Below are positions 34,484-46,425 of a stretch of DNA of 64,000 nucleotides, one piece after another. The DNA comes from Topomyia yanbarensis (Eukaryota; Arthropoda; Insecta; Diptera; Culicidae): contig NC_080672.1 of NCBI RefSeq assembly GCF_030247195.1, positions 352,096,413 through 352,160,412 of the forward strand, given 5' to 3'. Below the pieces are notes generated by a model, which saw only the letters and a program-made list of their open reading frames with translations, had not been told where the DNA came from and made no database searches. Within the stretch, counting starts at the first letter, position 1. Every line of letters starts with the position of its first letter. The translations under genes were made by a program, and so were the position numbers.

Positions 34484-35430
34484 GGGTAAGGTGGGGCAAA
34501 TCCGACCGTTGGGTAAACCCGACCCCCCTCTGTTACCGAAAATCAGAAGCACTCCGCGAACTAATATCAATGTTGTCGTGTAGAGCATCGAAAATAATCA
34601 TAATGGTGGTATGACAACATTTTATTAGTCTACATTGAGATGCTCATACGACAAAAAGTGTGTTTTTACAACTTTTGATTTGACTTTTGTGCATCATTGA
34701 CTACAGGATATTACTGATTGTTAAAGTGATTGCATAATAAATGTAAGTTGATTTAAATTCTTTGATTTAAGTCCTACAAAGTGCATAGATGAATTTAGTT
34801 CAACCTTTTTCATATTTTTTTAAATTGCATCGTAATGAAAAATTACGCGATGGGGCAAATCCGACCTGTAAATATTGGGGTAAATCCGACCGCTTTTTTA
34901 CTAAGAAAATTTTTATTTATCGAATTGAAATATATTTTTATTGATATTATTTATTATTTTTATGCAAAATGGTTCATAATTACAAACGAAAGACACAGAA
35001 ACGTGATGATTATTGTATTCGTCGAGCAATTGCTCCGATGCAAATGGGAATATCATTACGTGCTACTGCTCGTGATTTTAGCATTCCAAGATTGACATTG
35101 AACTCCATTTTCTTCATGTTACAATTCAATAACACAACATTCATTGATTTATCATTGAAAAAACATAAAATTTGGGTAATATCTGCACTAAATCAACCAA
35201 AAACATATGGGGTCGGGTTTACCCCACCATTTTTGAAAACAGCAAAAATGAACATTTTTGTAAAACGCTTGTATCTCAAAATATTCCCAATATCCAAATA
35301 AAATGCTATATACAGAAAGTTGCCCAGGAGTCTAACCTTTAATTTGGTATATAAAACGACTTCATCCGATGTAAAATGAGCATTTTACAGCCAAAACCAT
35401 TTACTAGGTCGGATTTGCCCCACCTTACCC
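34484..35430. mobile_element. pogo-like DNA element, 947 bp
   Basis: Perfect 24-bp inverted ends begin GGGTAAGGTGGGGCAAATCC and end with the complement. They are flanked by TA (34482-34483 and 35431-35432), the target duplication of Tc1/mariner/pogo elements. The motif GGGGYAAATCCGACC recurs inside (about 34852, 34876, and related forms near 34511 and 35210), probably as transposase-binding sites. A short frame at 34969-35301 begins with a psq-type helix-turn-helix. No DDE catalytic domain is present, so this is a non-autonomous deletion derivative. Confidence 0.85.
34969..35301 (+). pseudogene. Truncated pogo-like transposase N-terminus
   Basis: The 110-codon frame starts MVHNYKRKTQKRDDYCIRRA and continues MQMGISLRATARDFSIPRLT. 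This matches the pattern of psq/CENP-B-type helix-turn-helix domains: basic start, amphipathic helix, then SLR-AAR-F-IPR-TL. After about residue 48 the frame runs into AT-rich sequence and then a copy of the terminal motif (VGFTPP spans GGGTTTACCCC), with no DDE domain. In full-length relatives this domain binds element ends. Here it is probably an untranslated remnant or at most a short DNA-binding peptide. Confidence 0.65.
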
Positions 35431-35432
35431 TA

Positions 35433-38400
35433 TATACATATACATACATATTATACATACGTATGTATTGAGTAGCAACATTTTGAAAGTTTTCTTGGCT
35501 TCTTGTTTATTTTTAATTTCTAAATTTTCTAAATCTCTTTATTGCCTTGAATTGAACTAGTGTTATGACGATGTTAATATTCCTAATGTATCATTTTCCT
35601 CAATACTCTTTTTTTTATATTTTGTTGTAAATCTTCGAATCTTTTTTGAGTATTTCTAGCATCCAGTTTATTAGGTTTAGGTTGTAAATTTCTATTTCAA
35701 TCTCTTTTATACTTTCACCCAATTGGAAGCTTTTCCGCAAGAAACGAACTATCCCTGCACGTATTTTCCTTGAGAACAGCTCTTCAAAGCCCGTCGCTCT
35801 TTTTGTCCAACGAAACCTTCTGCTTTCTCGCCTAAGCTAGACAGCAAGCTAGCTGTATTCTCCAAAGCTAACCAAGCATCATCTTCAGGCGGAACAACCC
35901 CCACCATGGTTTTGATGTGTACACATGTAAGCGTATATTAAATAAGCTTTCCCCATCATCTTGGCTCGAGAATAGATGTACGAAGAAAATGCGCTTTCTC
36001 GTTCACTCCCGAGCCATACACTCACAGGGACGCATGTCCCGATGTGTTCGCTTTGTACATAATCCTATATACGTGGAATACTTATGGAGAGAAAAACTGG
36101 ATCACGAAGGGAGGATTTTCTCGGTGAGGCTCGGCAATGAGGACAGGGACAGAGGGGAACTGCGCGGCATTCGACTTGGGAAAATGGATTATCGTCAGAT
36201 GTTGCTATGCTTTTTATACTCCCACCTTCTCCTGCTATGCTGACGACATCCATCACACCGTCGGATGGTTGGTTGCGGTTGCAAAATTTTCTCCCAACTT
36301 CGAACGACGACGACGACGACGACGAACATCGACAGTCCCGGGTGGAACCCAGCTCAGCCCCAGAGGTTGTCAATCCTCTACATACACAAACGATACGCAG
36401 CCTCGCTCTGTATGTACGTATAGCTGGCAGGAAAGAAAATTGCTTTGAAGGTCTTTTTCAATTTGTTTTCCTTTCATTTCGATTAGCCCAACTGATCCCT
36501 GGTTTGCCCGTTTTTTTGTTGCGATACCAATGCGAAGCACTTCTCTCTGTTTGGAGTGCCTCGTTCCAATGGTTCGGATTCTGAGTAATTGAATTGATTA
36601 CGGTGGGAGATGCCGTTTCTTGCGGCCGTAATAGACAACCGTGATTGTTGGATATCACAGAATGAGATTTTTCCCCGGAATGATAAATGCGTTTCCAATG
36701 GAGTTCAGTTGCGACGGAATGGTTTCGGTTCCTCGATTGAAACTTATTTCGATTAAACGTCCATCAATCTACATATATATTTCGAAAAAAATTTTCCAGT
36801 AGTACTAGTAGTTCAATAATAAATGTTTGACAAAGAAATGAGGTTCATGGTATATGATAAACCTACACGAAGTAATTAAATCTGCATCCTAACATTGATG
36901 TTCCAAAAACAGAATTGACTTGGCTGAAGCACAAACAATCAGAATCAAGTTCAACAGGTTGCTACTAGATATCGGTTCATTTACTCCCATCCCACCCAAC
37001 CTAAAGCAACGTCCTCCAACATCATTCAACAATTTCATTCATAATTTCGCGTTCAAATTCACCCGATTACTCCATTATCGTAAGAAGCATTTATAACCTC
37101 ATTTCAACACACACGCTGCCTTGCCTTCCCTGCTAAATCTGTGGGACAACCTTTTGCCTTGGCAATGAAAACAATCCGCTCCAGCCGGTATCCTCATCCC
37201 TGCCGTACCAGTCATAATGAACACATATAAATTTACATAAAATTAGTCCCGCACCCATACGCTTCCTCCACGACTCCTGCTAATAGCACGCTACTCACCA
37301 TGAAGACGGTGCAGCATCCGGATAAACGCCACGATCAGTCCTGAACATGCTGGAGGAACTCATTCGAGCTTTGCTAAGTAGGTATCCCGGGGGGAAAAGG
37401 GGAAAACTCATTTCATTTTCATTCCGAAAGACACGACGACTAACTTTGGAGCTTGCCGTCTTGAGACGGTCGAGTTGGAAAAACTTTACGCGCTGTACAA
37501 ATGAGACGAAAGTGGTGGAAGCGGTCGGTGTGTGCTGGAGAAGGGAATCATCGTCCTTGAAAATTATTCCGACAACCTCTTCCTGCACGAGATTGCCACT
37601 CCGACCGTTTTCTGTTTTCCGCAACAAAGACATCACAGAAAGTGCCGAGCTGAGAAGTGAAAGTTTTTTTTTCTTCTGCTTCTTCAAGGTAGTCGCCACC
37701 CGCCTGCCTGAATGACGTCACGGAGTTTCCCGAGCTTCCGCCCACCCACCGTGCGATCCCGAACGTCTGGTCTCATTATTAAAACCAGACGATGGTAAAT
37801 ACCGACGAAAGCGACCTGGAGTGGGAGGTTGGTGGTGAAAAACAAATGAATGAAATTAAAACAGAGAACCGGGGAGAGTACCATCGGCGTGGATTCCTGT
37901 GCTCCTGGTGAGATTGGACCGTTGGGTGTGTGTGCGTGAGCGTGTAGTTTTAAGACGGTTTAATTGCGTTATGGTGGTTCTTTGGTTAATGGTGGTTTAA
38001 TTATTTTTCATACTCCATTACTTCATTACATTTATTCTTGAAAATATTCACAAACCTAAATGTTTGCGAAATCGATTGACACTGCTGAGCTAGTTGTCCA
38101 CATTTGTTTCACCTATCGATAGCGAAGAGTTCTTCAATGCCTTACTCTTTACACACTCTCCATCAAAACAAATTCAAATAATTACTTGGCTAGAATTCGA
38201 TTGACCCTGTGAGAACGCCGATTTCAGTCAATTTGATGAATACGTAAGTGCCAACTCAATGCGCACAAAAATATGCTACTCGGCAAGGTATGCGCCACTG
38301 TGGTCGGGATACATTTTTTTTAATTTCATTGATTCTGAACTTGAACTTCACAAGTCATAAAATCCACAACTGTGCAAAATGACTGGTATCACGATGCATT

Positions 38401-38555
38401 TTCCGACTGTGGGGAACTGCCGTGTAGACTTGATGGTAGCATTTCTGCAAGTATTAAAAATTTCACTGTCAAACTTTATATAATTGGTTGTAAGCTTACA
38501 ATCAAGAGCGAACACGAAATTATTGCAAAACAATAATCGTGCTGCCATTTTTTTG
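35433..38555. other. Non-coding DNA, partly GC-richer
   Basis: About 35700-37950 is more GC-rich and lacks obvious mobile-element ends, so it may be single-copy host DNA. Several frames of 100-134 codons overlap on both strands (for example 37295-37699 minus and 37347-37715 plus), which argues against any one being real. None has a recognisable domain. A CGA/ACG trinucleotide run lies at about 36303-36326. Confidence 0.4.
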
Positions 38556-38600
38556 TGCAATAAAAATTGGACTAAACCGTTTTGCGCGTTAAGGGCACAA
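38556..38600 (+). repeat. 45-bp direct repeat next to foldback (copy 1)
   Basis: TGCAATAAAAATTGGACTAA... to GGGCACAA is repeated exactly at 38869-38913, the apex of the adjacent hairpin. Part of it recurs inverted at about 38914-38937. Confidence 0.85.
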
Positions 38601-38611
38601 GATCTAATTTT

Positions 38612-39208
38612 AATTAAGTTTTGTTTTTTTGTGTTTCGAATTCATCTCGTCAGTAACTAGCACCATCTGGGTGTCTAGTTAGACGATGTATCTAAACTAG
38701 TACCCAAATTAGCACTAGTTAGACACAAAAAAATCCAAACAGTTCACACGACATATGTTCACGCCTAAAGCCACATGTCCCGGGAAGCAAATATAGCTCT
38801 GGTTTGCTGACGAGAAAGCGAAGACGAACTCTTGTCTTTTGGTTCAAGAAACCAAACGCCTAGTATTATGCAATAAAAATTGGACTAAACCGTTTTGCGC
38901 GTTAAGGGCACAACGGTTTAGTCCATTTTTTATTGCATAATACCAGGCGTTTGGTTTCTTGAACCAAAAGACAAGAGTTCGTCTTCGCTTTCTCGTCAGC
39001 AAACCAGAGCTATATTTGCTTCCCGGGACATCACTCGGGACATGTGGCTTTAGGCGTGCACATATGTCGTGTGAACTGTTTGGAATTTTTTTGTGTCTAA
39101 CTAGTGCTAATTTGGGTACTAGTTTAGATACATCGTCTAACTAGACACCCAGATGGTGCTAGTTACTGACGAGATGAATTCGAAACACAAAAAAAACAAA
39201 ACTTAATT
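38612..39208. mobile_element. Near-perfect 600-bp foldback (hairpin) element
   Basis: The left arm 38612-38892 and right arm 38914-39208 are reverse complements with only a few substitutions and one 12-bp duplication in the right arm (TCACTCGGGACA, 39031-39042). The loop is 21 bp. High arm identity implies recent origin or gene conversion. The 45-bp motif at 38556-38600 is repeated at the apex. No coding frame is meaningful. If transcribed through, it would fold into a dsRNA of about 280 bp, a natural Dicer substrate. Confidence 0.85.
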
Positions 39209-39588
39209 TTTTTGTGTTTATCGAATACGAACCAAATTTGTAGAAATGTTTGGTATATCAAGCAGACTTTGTATAAATTAAGACATTTATTGGTTGATGG
39301 TACGATACTCGACACTTTCGCTTTACGCCACCCATAATAGCTTGTTCAGTCATATCCGGTAGCCTTTTCCAAACTTCTATTCAGTTTCTGTGCACGTCAT
39401 TTGCGACCTTTATTTTCACCTTGGTCTTTCTGAGTTCTCGCCTCATCATGACCCAATTTATATTAATCGGACGAAGCTCAGGGCAATTCGGTGAACTTCG
39501 CCGAATTAGGTTGATACCATTCCAGCACACTTTTGGAATAGTGACACGGAGCTAAACCCGGTCAAAAGAGCGTGTTTAGAATTGTTTT

Positions 39589-39715
39589 ACATTTCTTACA
39601 AAGGAAATATATATGATTCGCTCAAACTTTGTAAACTTTTTCCGAGGCCCGGGGGCCGAGTCTCATATACCAATCGACTCAGCTCGACAAATTGAAACAA
39701 TGTCTGTCCCAAAAC
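39589..39715 (+). repeat. Dispersed repeat A, 5' core (copy 3)
   Basis: TTTACATTTCTTACAAAGGAAAT, ATTCGCTCAAACTTT, TTTTTCCGAGGCCCG, GGCCGAGTCTCATATACC and ATCGACTCAGCTCGAC match 62565-62690 almost motif by motif. It is cut off after CAATGTCTGT. Confidence 0.75.
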
Positions 39716-39887
39716 TCTAGCGAAAATTTAGCTCTGCGAGATTTAGATTATATTGGTTATGACGCAAAAATTACTACTTACCTTATTTATAATAAGGATG
39801 TAAGGAATCAATATATCGCATAATATAGCTTTAAAAATAAGGTCTCGGCATGAACCATCATTTGCCATTCCTGACATGCCCCCATCC

Positions 39888-39926
39888 CGCTCTCTTTTTC
39901 TCTCTCTCCCTCTCTCTCTCTCTCTT
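39888..39926. repeat. CT-rich simple repeat
   Basis: GCTCTCTTTTTCTCTCTCTCCC followed by a (CT)n run. A simple polypyrimidine tract. Confidence 0.75.
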
Positions 39927-41066
39927 CGTGTTCGTGGCAACTGTCATGACTTACATCTATCTTGCTATTTCTCTATCCATTTCTAAGTTGTGTGATAAGA
40001 TCCTCTGCTAACCGTTACTAATATTCAAGATTATTTAATGTGTGCGATGTAATTGTGAAGGTTTGAGAAAACGAAACAATTTCTTGTCTGCTGTTACCCT
40101 ATTATTTTCTTTACATTTTAGTGTAGAAGAGACAAGTTTAATAATACATCCTACATGGCAAAATAAATATTTGTAGTTCTAAGAAAATTTGCAAAATATT
40201 TGCATTATGGGAAAACTATAACTATTTTCAAGGTGAAATAGGTATCCCTTCGAAACGTTGCACTATGGGTAGACAGGTGACAATCGAAAACTACATCAAC
40301 TCAAATTTAATTCCGTGCTATTCAAAGCTGGTATATACACTATAATTAAGGAAATTCATGGCTTTCTCAAAAAAATATGTGGCTTAACTGAGTAATATAG
40401 ATATTTGACGATGAAAATTTTCAAAAGAGACATTCCACGTGCGATATTTCAACTCTTCGTATCTCTATTGAATTTTGAATGAAACATATGCTCAAGTATG
40501 TCATGTGAAAACTAAGAACACCTTTTTGTGACGATATTGAAAATGCAAATTCGTTGTATTGGTATGAACTTTCATGAAAAATAACGGATCAAAGTTCAAA
40601 AATATCCACGAATTAGATCCGGGAAAAGAAATCTCCCAAAGTCCACACTCTGGATGGGGGATGCAAGTACAATGTGTCTTCTAATTTATCGTCGTCTATA
40701 TCTGCTCTATACTGAGTATTTACACTTCACAATTGATATGTTTCAATGGCAGTCACTATTAGTAGTGAGGCGTTAGATAATTCAGCACACGTTTCGTTCG
40801 AGTTTTCCATATAAGACAAGTCAATTAGCGAAGATTACAATCAGAGTTTATGCATGGGACAGTAGTTGATCTGACTAAATTTTTGCCATCCTGATAGTTT
40901 GAACCATTTCTTTTTCACAGTATTGGATTGTATAGGACTTATTTTACCATATTTCCCGAACGAAACAATATGCAAGCTATAAGGATGACTGGAAAGAGAC
41001 TGCATTGTAATCAATTGAATGCAGCCCTTTTATGCTGTCGACATAGGCTAGACAATTCACACTATT
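39927..41066. other. AT-rich non-coding DNA
   Basis: No gene, RNA or mobile-element end recognised. Confidence 0.4.
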
Positions 41067-41068
41067 TA

Positions 41069-42293
41069 GGGGAACATGGAAAGACTTGACCAAGCGCAAA
41101 TTTCTATTTTTGGCTATGACGTCTTCTATTAGGTTCTTTAAAAAATTTCAAAAATATTTTTATACTTGTTTCGGTTCCTTAAGGTAATTTTAAAAAATTG
41201 GAATCAAAAATACTTTCCATACAGAAAACATTCCGTTATAAATCAATTCGCATTAAATGATATATTTTTTAACAAACTTTGGACATATCTACTCGACTAC
41301 TAATTACTATAAAAGTACTCACATATCATCTTATTCCTTATGAAGCAGTGAAATGATTTTACATAAATCGGAACATTCGAATAGTTATTATTAAAATTTG
41401 CATGACATTGAACGCAATAACTAATGTTGGGGAGACTTGACCAAGTGGCAATAAGTTGAAGAAAGATACAAAATTCCTGATATTTAATATGGTTTGGTAT
41501 CTACTGTTAAGGGACCATCCATAAATGACGTAGCATTTTTTGAGTGATTTTCAACAACCCCCTCCCCAGCGTAGCATTATGTCACAAACCTCTAAATACT
41601 CCCCCTGGTAATTACGTAGCTTGACGGTAACTCTACCCCCTCTTGGCCAAGCAAAATTTTTTAAAAATATAAAAAACGATGTTAGTTAGATGAAACGGGT
41701 AAGATTGTCGTGACATAAGGTCAACCCCTATTCCTTTTTAAAAATCTATGTAGCAAGACATGACCCTCTACTCCCCTGTCGTCACACATCATCACAAAAT
41801 ACAAAACTCCCTCATATAATTCTGCGTCATTTATGGATGGCCCTAACGTTAATCACGCCACAAAAAAACCCACCTCAAACATCAGTCTATATATTTTAGT
41901 ATTAGTAAACAAAGTTAGCAGTAATATAACTGATTTCGTGATCTGCGAACATGCAATGTAAGCAGTACAGTTAATCTTTAAAAAGAAACGCATTAAAAAA
42001 AATCAAAATTTATGAAGTGCAACCCTTTCATATTCTTTACTGCTTCCTAAGGATCTCGACAATATGAAAAAAAATTACTCCCCGCAGTGGGGAGACTTGA
42101 CCAAGAAAAACGATCACAGAAAAACTTTTATAACTTTTGAAAAATTTAATTTAAAAATCTGCACAAAATCATGAACACGTACAATAACTTTGCACATTAT
42201 AATATCTCAATGACTTTTGAGGGATTTAAGGCTTTTTTTTAGAGATTTATACAGGTTTAGCTGAAAACCTAGTCAAGTCTCCCCATGTTCCCC
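41069..42293. mobile_element. Inverted-repeat DNA element with GGGGAGACTTGACCAAG motifs
   Basis: The left end GGGGAACATGGAAAGACTTGAC is mirrored by GTCAAGTCTCCCCATGTTCCCC at the right end (about 20 of 22 bases). TA precedes the left end, while AA follows the right. The motif GGGGAGACTTGACCAAG recurs inside near 41432 and 42090, like the internal motifs of the 34484 element. No transposase frame is present. A 333-bp MITE is nested within it. Assignment to the pogo/Tc1 group is inferred from the architecture. Confidence 0.7.
41511..41843. mobile_element. Nested 333-bp MITE (CCATCCATAAATGACG ends)
   Basis: GGGACCATCCATAAATGACG at the left end is mirrored by CGTCATTTATGGATGGCCC at the right. The inside holds C-rich tracts (ACCCCCTCCCC, ACTCCCCCTGG) and no frame. 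Its position inside the 41069-42293 element makes it the younger insertion. Ends of this type are common in insect MITEs; the superfamily is not settled here. Confidence 0.75.
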
Positions 42294-42810
42294 AATTTTA
42301 ATGCAAATGAAAACTTTGAAATATCTACTTGTCTCTTTTACGAATCACATTCTTCCTCTTTCGCTGTCTGTTCAAGGGGCTTGAAAGCACATGTGACCTG
42401 GTCTCACTTTACTATATTCAACTGCGCGTTAAATTACTGGACCACCGAAAATTCTATTCAGCACAATTTTTTTTTGGAAATATGTGACCAAAAAGTAAAC
42501 TTTGAATTCCAAAGCAAATTGAACGTTCCAGGTTCCTGATAACTAATTAAAGTCCATCAATAATGTAGAAACACCAGATAATCTTAAAACGACGCCGTCA
42601 AGTAAAGAAGCGTGAAAACGAAAAGAGTAAAACAAAAAAAAGGATGGAAGCCCTAGAAAGCCCATTGTATATTAATTAGCCTTTTCTAATAAGATAAGAT
42701 TTTCAAAAACATTTCATAACTTTCTGATGCAATGGTTCTCAATGGTCAATGGTTAAAGATGGGGTTATCTATTTTCAAAAATATTTTTTAACTTTAACTT
42801 TAAATGATCA
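42294..42810. other. Non-coding DNA
   Basis: No recognised feature. An 84-codon frame (42285-42539, +) starts inside the adjacent element end and has no domain. Confidence 0.4.
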
Positions 42811-43545
42811 TTGCATTTTAATTAGTTCATTCAGCAACTTTTTATTCATTTTGTTCATCTGCGTTCATTTTATGTACTTTATTCTTTTCATCATTTGGAT
42901 TCACTCTGATCAGTTTATTCTTTTCGTGCATTTTACTCATATCATTCATTTAACTTATTTTATCCACTGTTTTTATTCAATGAATTCTATTCATTTTTTC
43001 CACTTCGTACATTTTTTCTTCATTTTATTAATCTGAGTATTTTTCAGTTATATTCACTTCATCCAAATAATTTATTTGATTCAATTTTTTTTATTAATTT
43101 ATAACCTTTCAACATCCTTTAATTTTTCGTTTCAATCAATGCATTTTCTTCTTTTTTATTCATTTTATCAATTCAGCTCATTTTGTTTATTGAATTCGTT
43201 TGTTTTATTTATTCATTTCATTTATTTTTTATACATTTTATTTTCTTTGTTCATTCCATCCTTTTTTCATTTGATCTCCATTGTATTCACTGCATTCATT
43301 AAATTAAATTGATTCATTTGATTCATTTGATTCATTTGATTCATTTGATTCATTTGATTAATTTGATTCATTTGGTTCATTTGATTCATTTGATTCATTT
43401 GATTCATTTGATTCATTTGATTCATTTGATTAATTTGATTTATTTGATTCATTTAATTCATTTTGTTCATATCTTTAATTTTATTGATTTTAGGTTCAGT
43501 CATTCCATTTATTTATTTCATTCAATTTGTTAGTTTGAGTCAATT
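42811..43545. repeat. TTCATTT-type degenerate microsatellite
   Basis: TTCATTTT, TTCATTTGATT and related words fill about 730 bp. The centre at about 43309-43455 is a near-perfect tandem array of the 9-mer ATTCATTTG (about 16 copies). Because 9 is a multiple of 3, both strands stay open across it (HLI or MNQ repeats), which are artefacts of the DNA repeat. Confidence 0.85.
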
Positions 43546-44879
43546 TATTCTATTAATCTTATACTTATTTCTAAATATAGTCTAAATTTTCATTAATTAA
43601 GCTAATATAATTTGATTCGTGTATTTTATAATTTTAATTTACTACTTCGCATGAGTTCTGCAAACTAATGAATGATCCAACAGTGATATGTGTAAGAAAT
43701 GTCTCATCTCACTGCTAGGTGGATTAAATCGGTTTTTTTTATGAAATGTCTGTAGAAGAATAATTAAAATGTCTGTAAATATCTCTAGATGATTGTGTAA
43801 ATCCTAGTTACACTAGAATATTAATTTAAAAATAGATTGAAATTAGAATACTATTAATGAAGGAATCACTCGTAGTCGAAGAAAGTTATTCTAGTACAAT
43901 TTTGCTAAATACTATTACTCTTTTAAAAGTCTGTTGATTTCTTGCTTCCGACATGTCTGTAAATCCCGTCATACATGCAGCAGTTATACAATTAAACTGT
44001 GTTTATAACAGCATATACATAGATGATATGTAAAAAGTTATCCCAGTTTGCCCCGAGTATCAAATCAACGGCAGAAACATATATCAGTATCCAATAAGCC
44101 AACATCATCTCCTTCACACAACTATTAAAATCGTCATCGTCAATCATACTACCGCTTGCCAAAAGAAAATTAACCAAATGATGAATTTATCTGAGTCCGC
44201 CACACATAATTTAAAGAGCAAGAGAGCGGGGTCTTTCGCACTCAACCATCCCTTCGCGTACTTGCAATCCGCATATTGAACTCCGAAAAAAGAGCGTTCT
44301 GCTTTTTCTGCGATGTGCGCTGATCATTGTATGCACGCCACGCCTGTGCATTATTGGGTGGAATGATGCCTGGCGGCAGTCATTGAATATATTCCAACTA
44401 AAGAGTTTGAGCTGACAAAACGTAGCAGCTACTACGAGGTCAGAAAGCAAACTAACGAATTTTCTCTTATGTGCCGTTTTTATATCTGGCGAAGTTCATT
44501 TGATAAAAAAGAGGCAGTAACAACAATAACAACGCTCGCTGCTTGGTTGAATTGTACGGACCAATCAGCGCAGATAATTACCACCTTTACAAATAACGTT
44601 ATTTTCGTTATCTATAATAGACGTACGTTTTACGGTTAAATACAATATACGTGCACATATTTCCGATCAGATAGTGCAAAAAATATAGCGATTTCGATCA
44701 GTACAACGGAAGTTAATCGCATTTGAAGACTGGAAAAATATCTCAACAAATTTTTTTGAAAAGGGATCCCCATATTGAAACGTTAGAAGTATTCTACTTC
44801 AAAAACATATAATTTTTTTCGCATTTTCCAGATTAAAGTAACACCAAGCAACGCCTCGAATACCAAATTAGATATCTCA
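43546..44879. other. Non-coding DNA
   Basis: No gene recognised. A fragment of repeat B (GCTAGGTGGATTAAATCGG) lies near 43718. About 44200-44480 is less AT-rich, with a 79-codon minus frame lacking any known domain. Confidence 0.4.
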
Positions 44880-45075
44880 TAATAAGCCATTCACCTCGAC
44901 CCAATTATCAAGACAGCGTGTGGATCAATGCACACCGGATACGGAATAGCATATCGCAATTGGTCGATACGAATTGTTATCGGAAGTTGATATTTTTTGA
45001 GTTTCGAATGGTGTTTACTCTTATGGTACAAGTCTCTTTGTAGCTTATTCATCAAGTTGAATTGATATCTGTCTT
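44880..45075 (-). pseudogene. I-clade ORF2 relic (reverse transcriptase region)
   Basis: ATAAGCCATTCACCTCGACCC and GCAATTGGTCGATACGAATTG align with 48898-48995 of the intact element in the same orientation, covering about residues 497-535 of ORF2. Weaker similarity continues toward 45075, possibly to about 45150. A block of about 30 bp differs or is scrambled near 44920. Non-functional. Confidence 0.6.
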
Positions 45076-45927
45076 AAAACATTGCTGTTGCAAGACATAG
45101 GTGCATTTTAATATTTCATCATCTACCGGGAGAATCGATAGCACGAGCATCGTTGATAATCGTATGGGAAAAATCTGGATAAAGTTTCCTCGCTTTTCTT
45201 AGTCACGTTACGCTGCTCCCAGAATCAACCCAGTGAGCTCTTCAAATACTTCAATCGGTGACAGATTTTCCGCCAATGCAAGATTAGTGGAAATTAGGCT
45301 GTCGTATTTTTTTTCCAAGCAACCTTCTGTGTCAAGAAAAAAGAACCATAAAACATGCATGCAACGAGTTAACATGCCTACCTCCCCCAGAAGATCAGTA
45401 TTCTGCCATGGATGGCGCCGGTATTGATCTGCAAACAGAATTCAATATGAAAGGGTAATGTTTTCCTATGTTTTCCTTCAACGTGTAGCTACCAATTATC
45501 ATTTTGCCGTCTCAACCTTAGGGTTATTCATCTCTTTTCGTATTAGAAAAATACGTAACCCTATGGGCGGAGTTGCGAATCGAGCACAGGTGAACTGCGT
45601 ACTAACCAACCGATTTAATAACTGCACTCTGTCCACTCTTGATTATGATTTGTAACAGCGAACTTGTTAGCTTGGAACACATTTCTTGTCATTGTGCAGC
45701 GAGATAAATTTTCAACTCAACTGCACTACCATGCACAGGACGTACGTAACATTGAGAGCCTCGCTTTGTTTGCTTTCTCTTTCGATTATTACAACGTTAC
45801 TATAGCACTTTGCATTAATATTCCAGTACATATCGAAAGCCGGTGTTTTTTACTAAAATATTATGCAAAAAGTAGAGTAGTAAATGATGAAACGACCGAG
45901 TAATGAACAGAAGAGAAAGACCCCAAA
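45076..45927. other. Non-coding DNA flanking the retrotransposon
   Basis: Short frames (64-79 codons) without recognised domains. It ends at the 14-bp target duplication of the intact I-type element. Confidence 0.4.
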
Positions 45928-45941
45928 GAGAATCTCTCATT
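45928..45941. repeat. 14-bp target duplication, 3' side of I-type element
   Basis: GAGAATCTCTCATT, identical to 52121-52134. The same 14-bp duplication length is seen for the truncated copy at 56635-56900. Confidence 0.9.
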
Positions 45942-46022
45942 TTTTTTTTTATTCATTTCGTTTATTTGATAGGCACAAATGCGTTAGCTTGGCGGTGCCA
46001 AATGCTTATGTTTTTACATTTT

Positions 46023-46425
46023 GGATATCTTAAAACTAGGAGGTTACAATGTTGAATTTTTTTTTTTTTTTTACAAAGGAAAAAAAAAGTTTACAGCTAT
46101 CTTAAGACTAGAAATAAGATTCAATATACAAGAGAGGGCCAAAAGATTTTTTTATGAAAAAATTTAAAACAAGGGATTCACTTTGATATACAAGAGAGGG
46201 AGTAATAGTATTTTACAAAATATTTTACGGTTATCTTAAAACTAACAATATAGTTTAGTACACAAAAGGGGGAACAAATATTTATGAGAAGTTTCACAGA
46301 AATTTTAAAACTAGGGATTCAATTCTATTTACAAAATGGAGGACAAGAATTTCAATAAAGAGTAAAAATTATAGCTATCTTAAAACTAGGAATACAGAAT
46401 ACTAATTTGAATTTTTTAACTAAAA
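46023..46425 (-). repeat. Tandem repeats of about 70 bp in the 3' UTR of the I-type element
   Basis: About six degenerate units (starting near 46023, 46090, 46165, 46226, 46295 and 46370) share TATCTTAAAACTAGG-like cores followed by AAGAGAGGG-like or AAAGGGGG tracts. They lie between ORF2 and the A tail. 3' UTR repeats may serve RNA recognition by the reverse transcriptase; that role is inference. Confidence 0.7.

Noticed and set aside
37295..37715. Overlapping frames of 134 and 122 codons on opposite strands
   Set aside because: Both cannot be coding, neither has a recognisable domain, and GC-richer DNA gives longer chance frames.
43267..43533. Open frames of MNQ or HLI repeats
   Set aside because: They are produced on both strands by the 9-bp ATTCATTTG array and have no non-repeat sequence.
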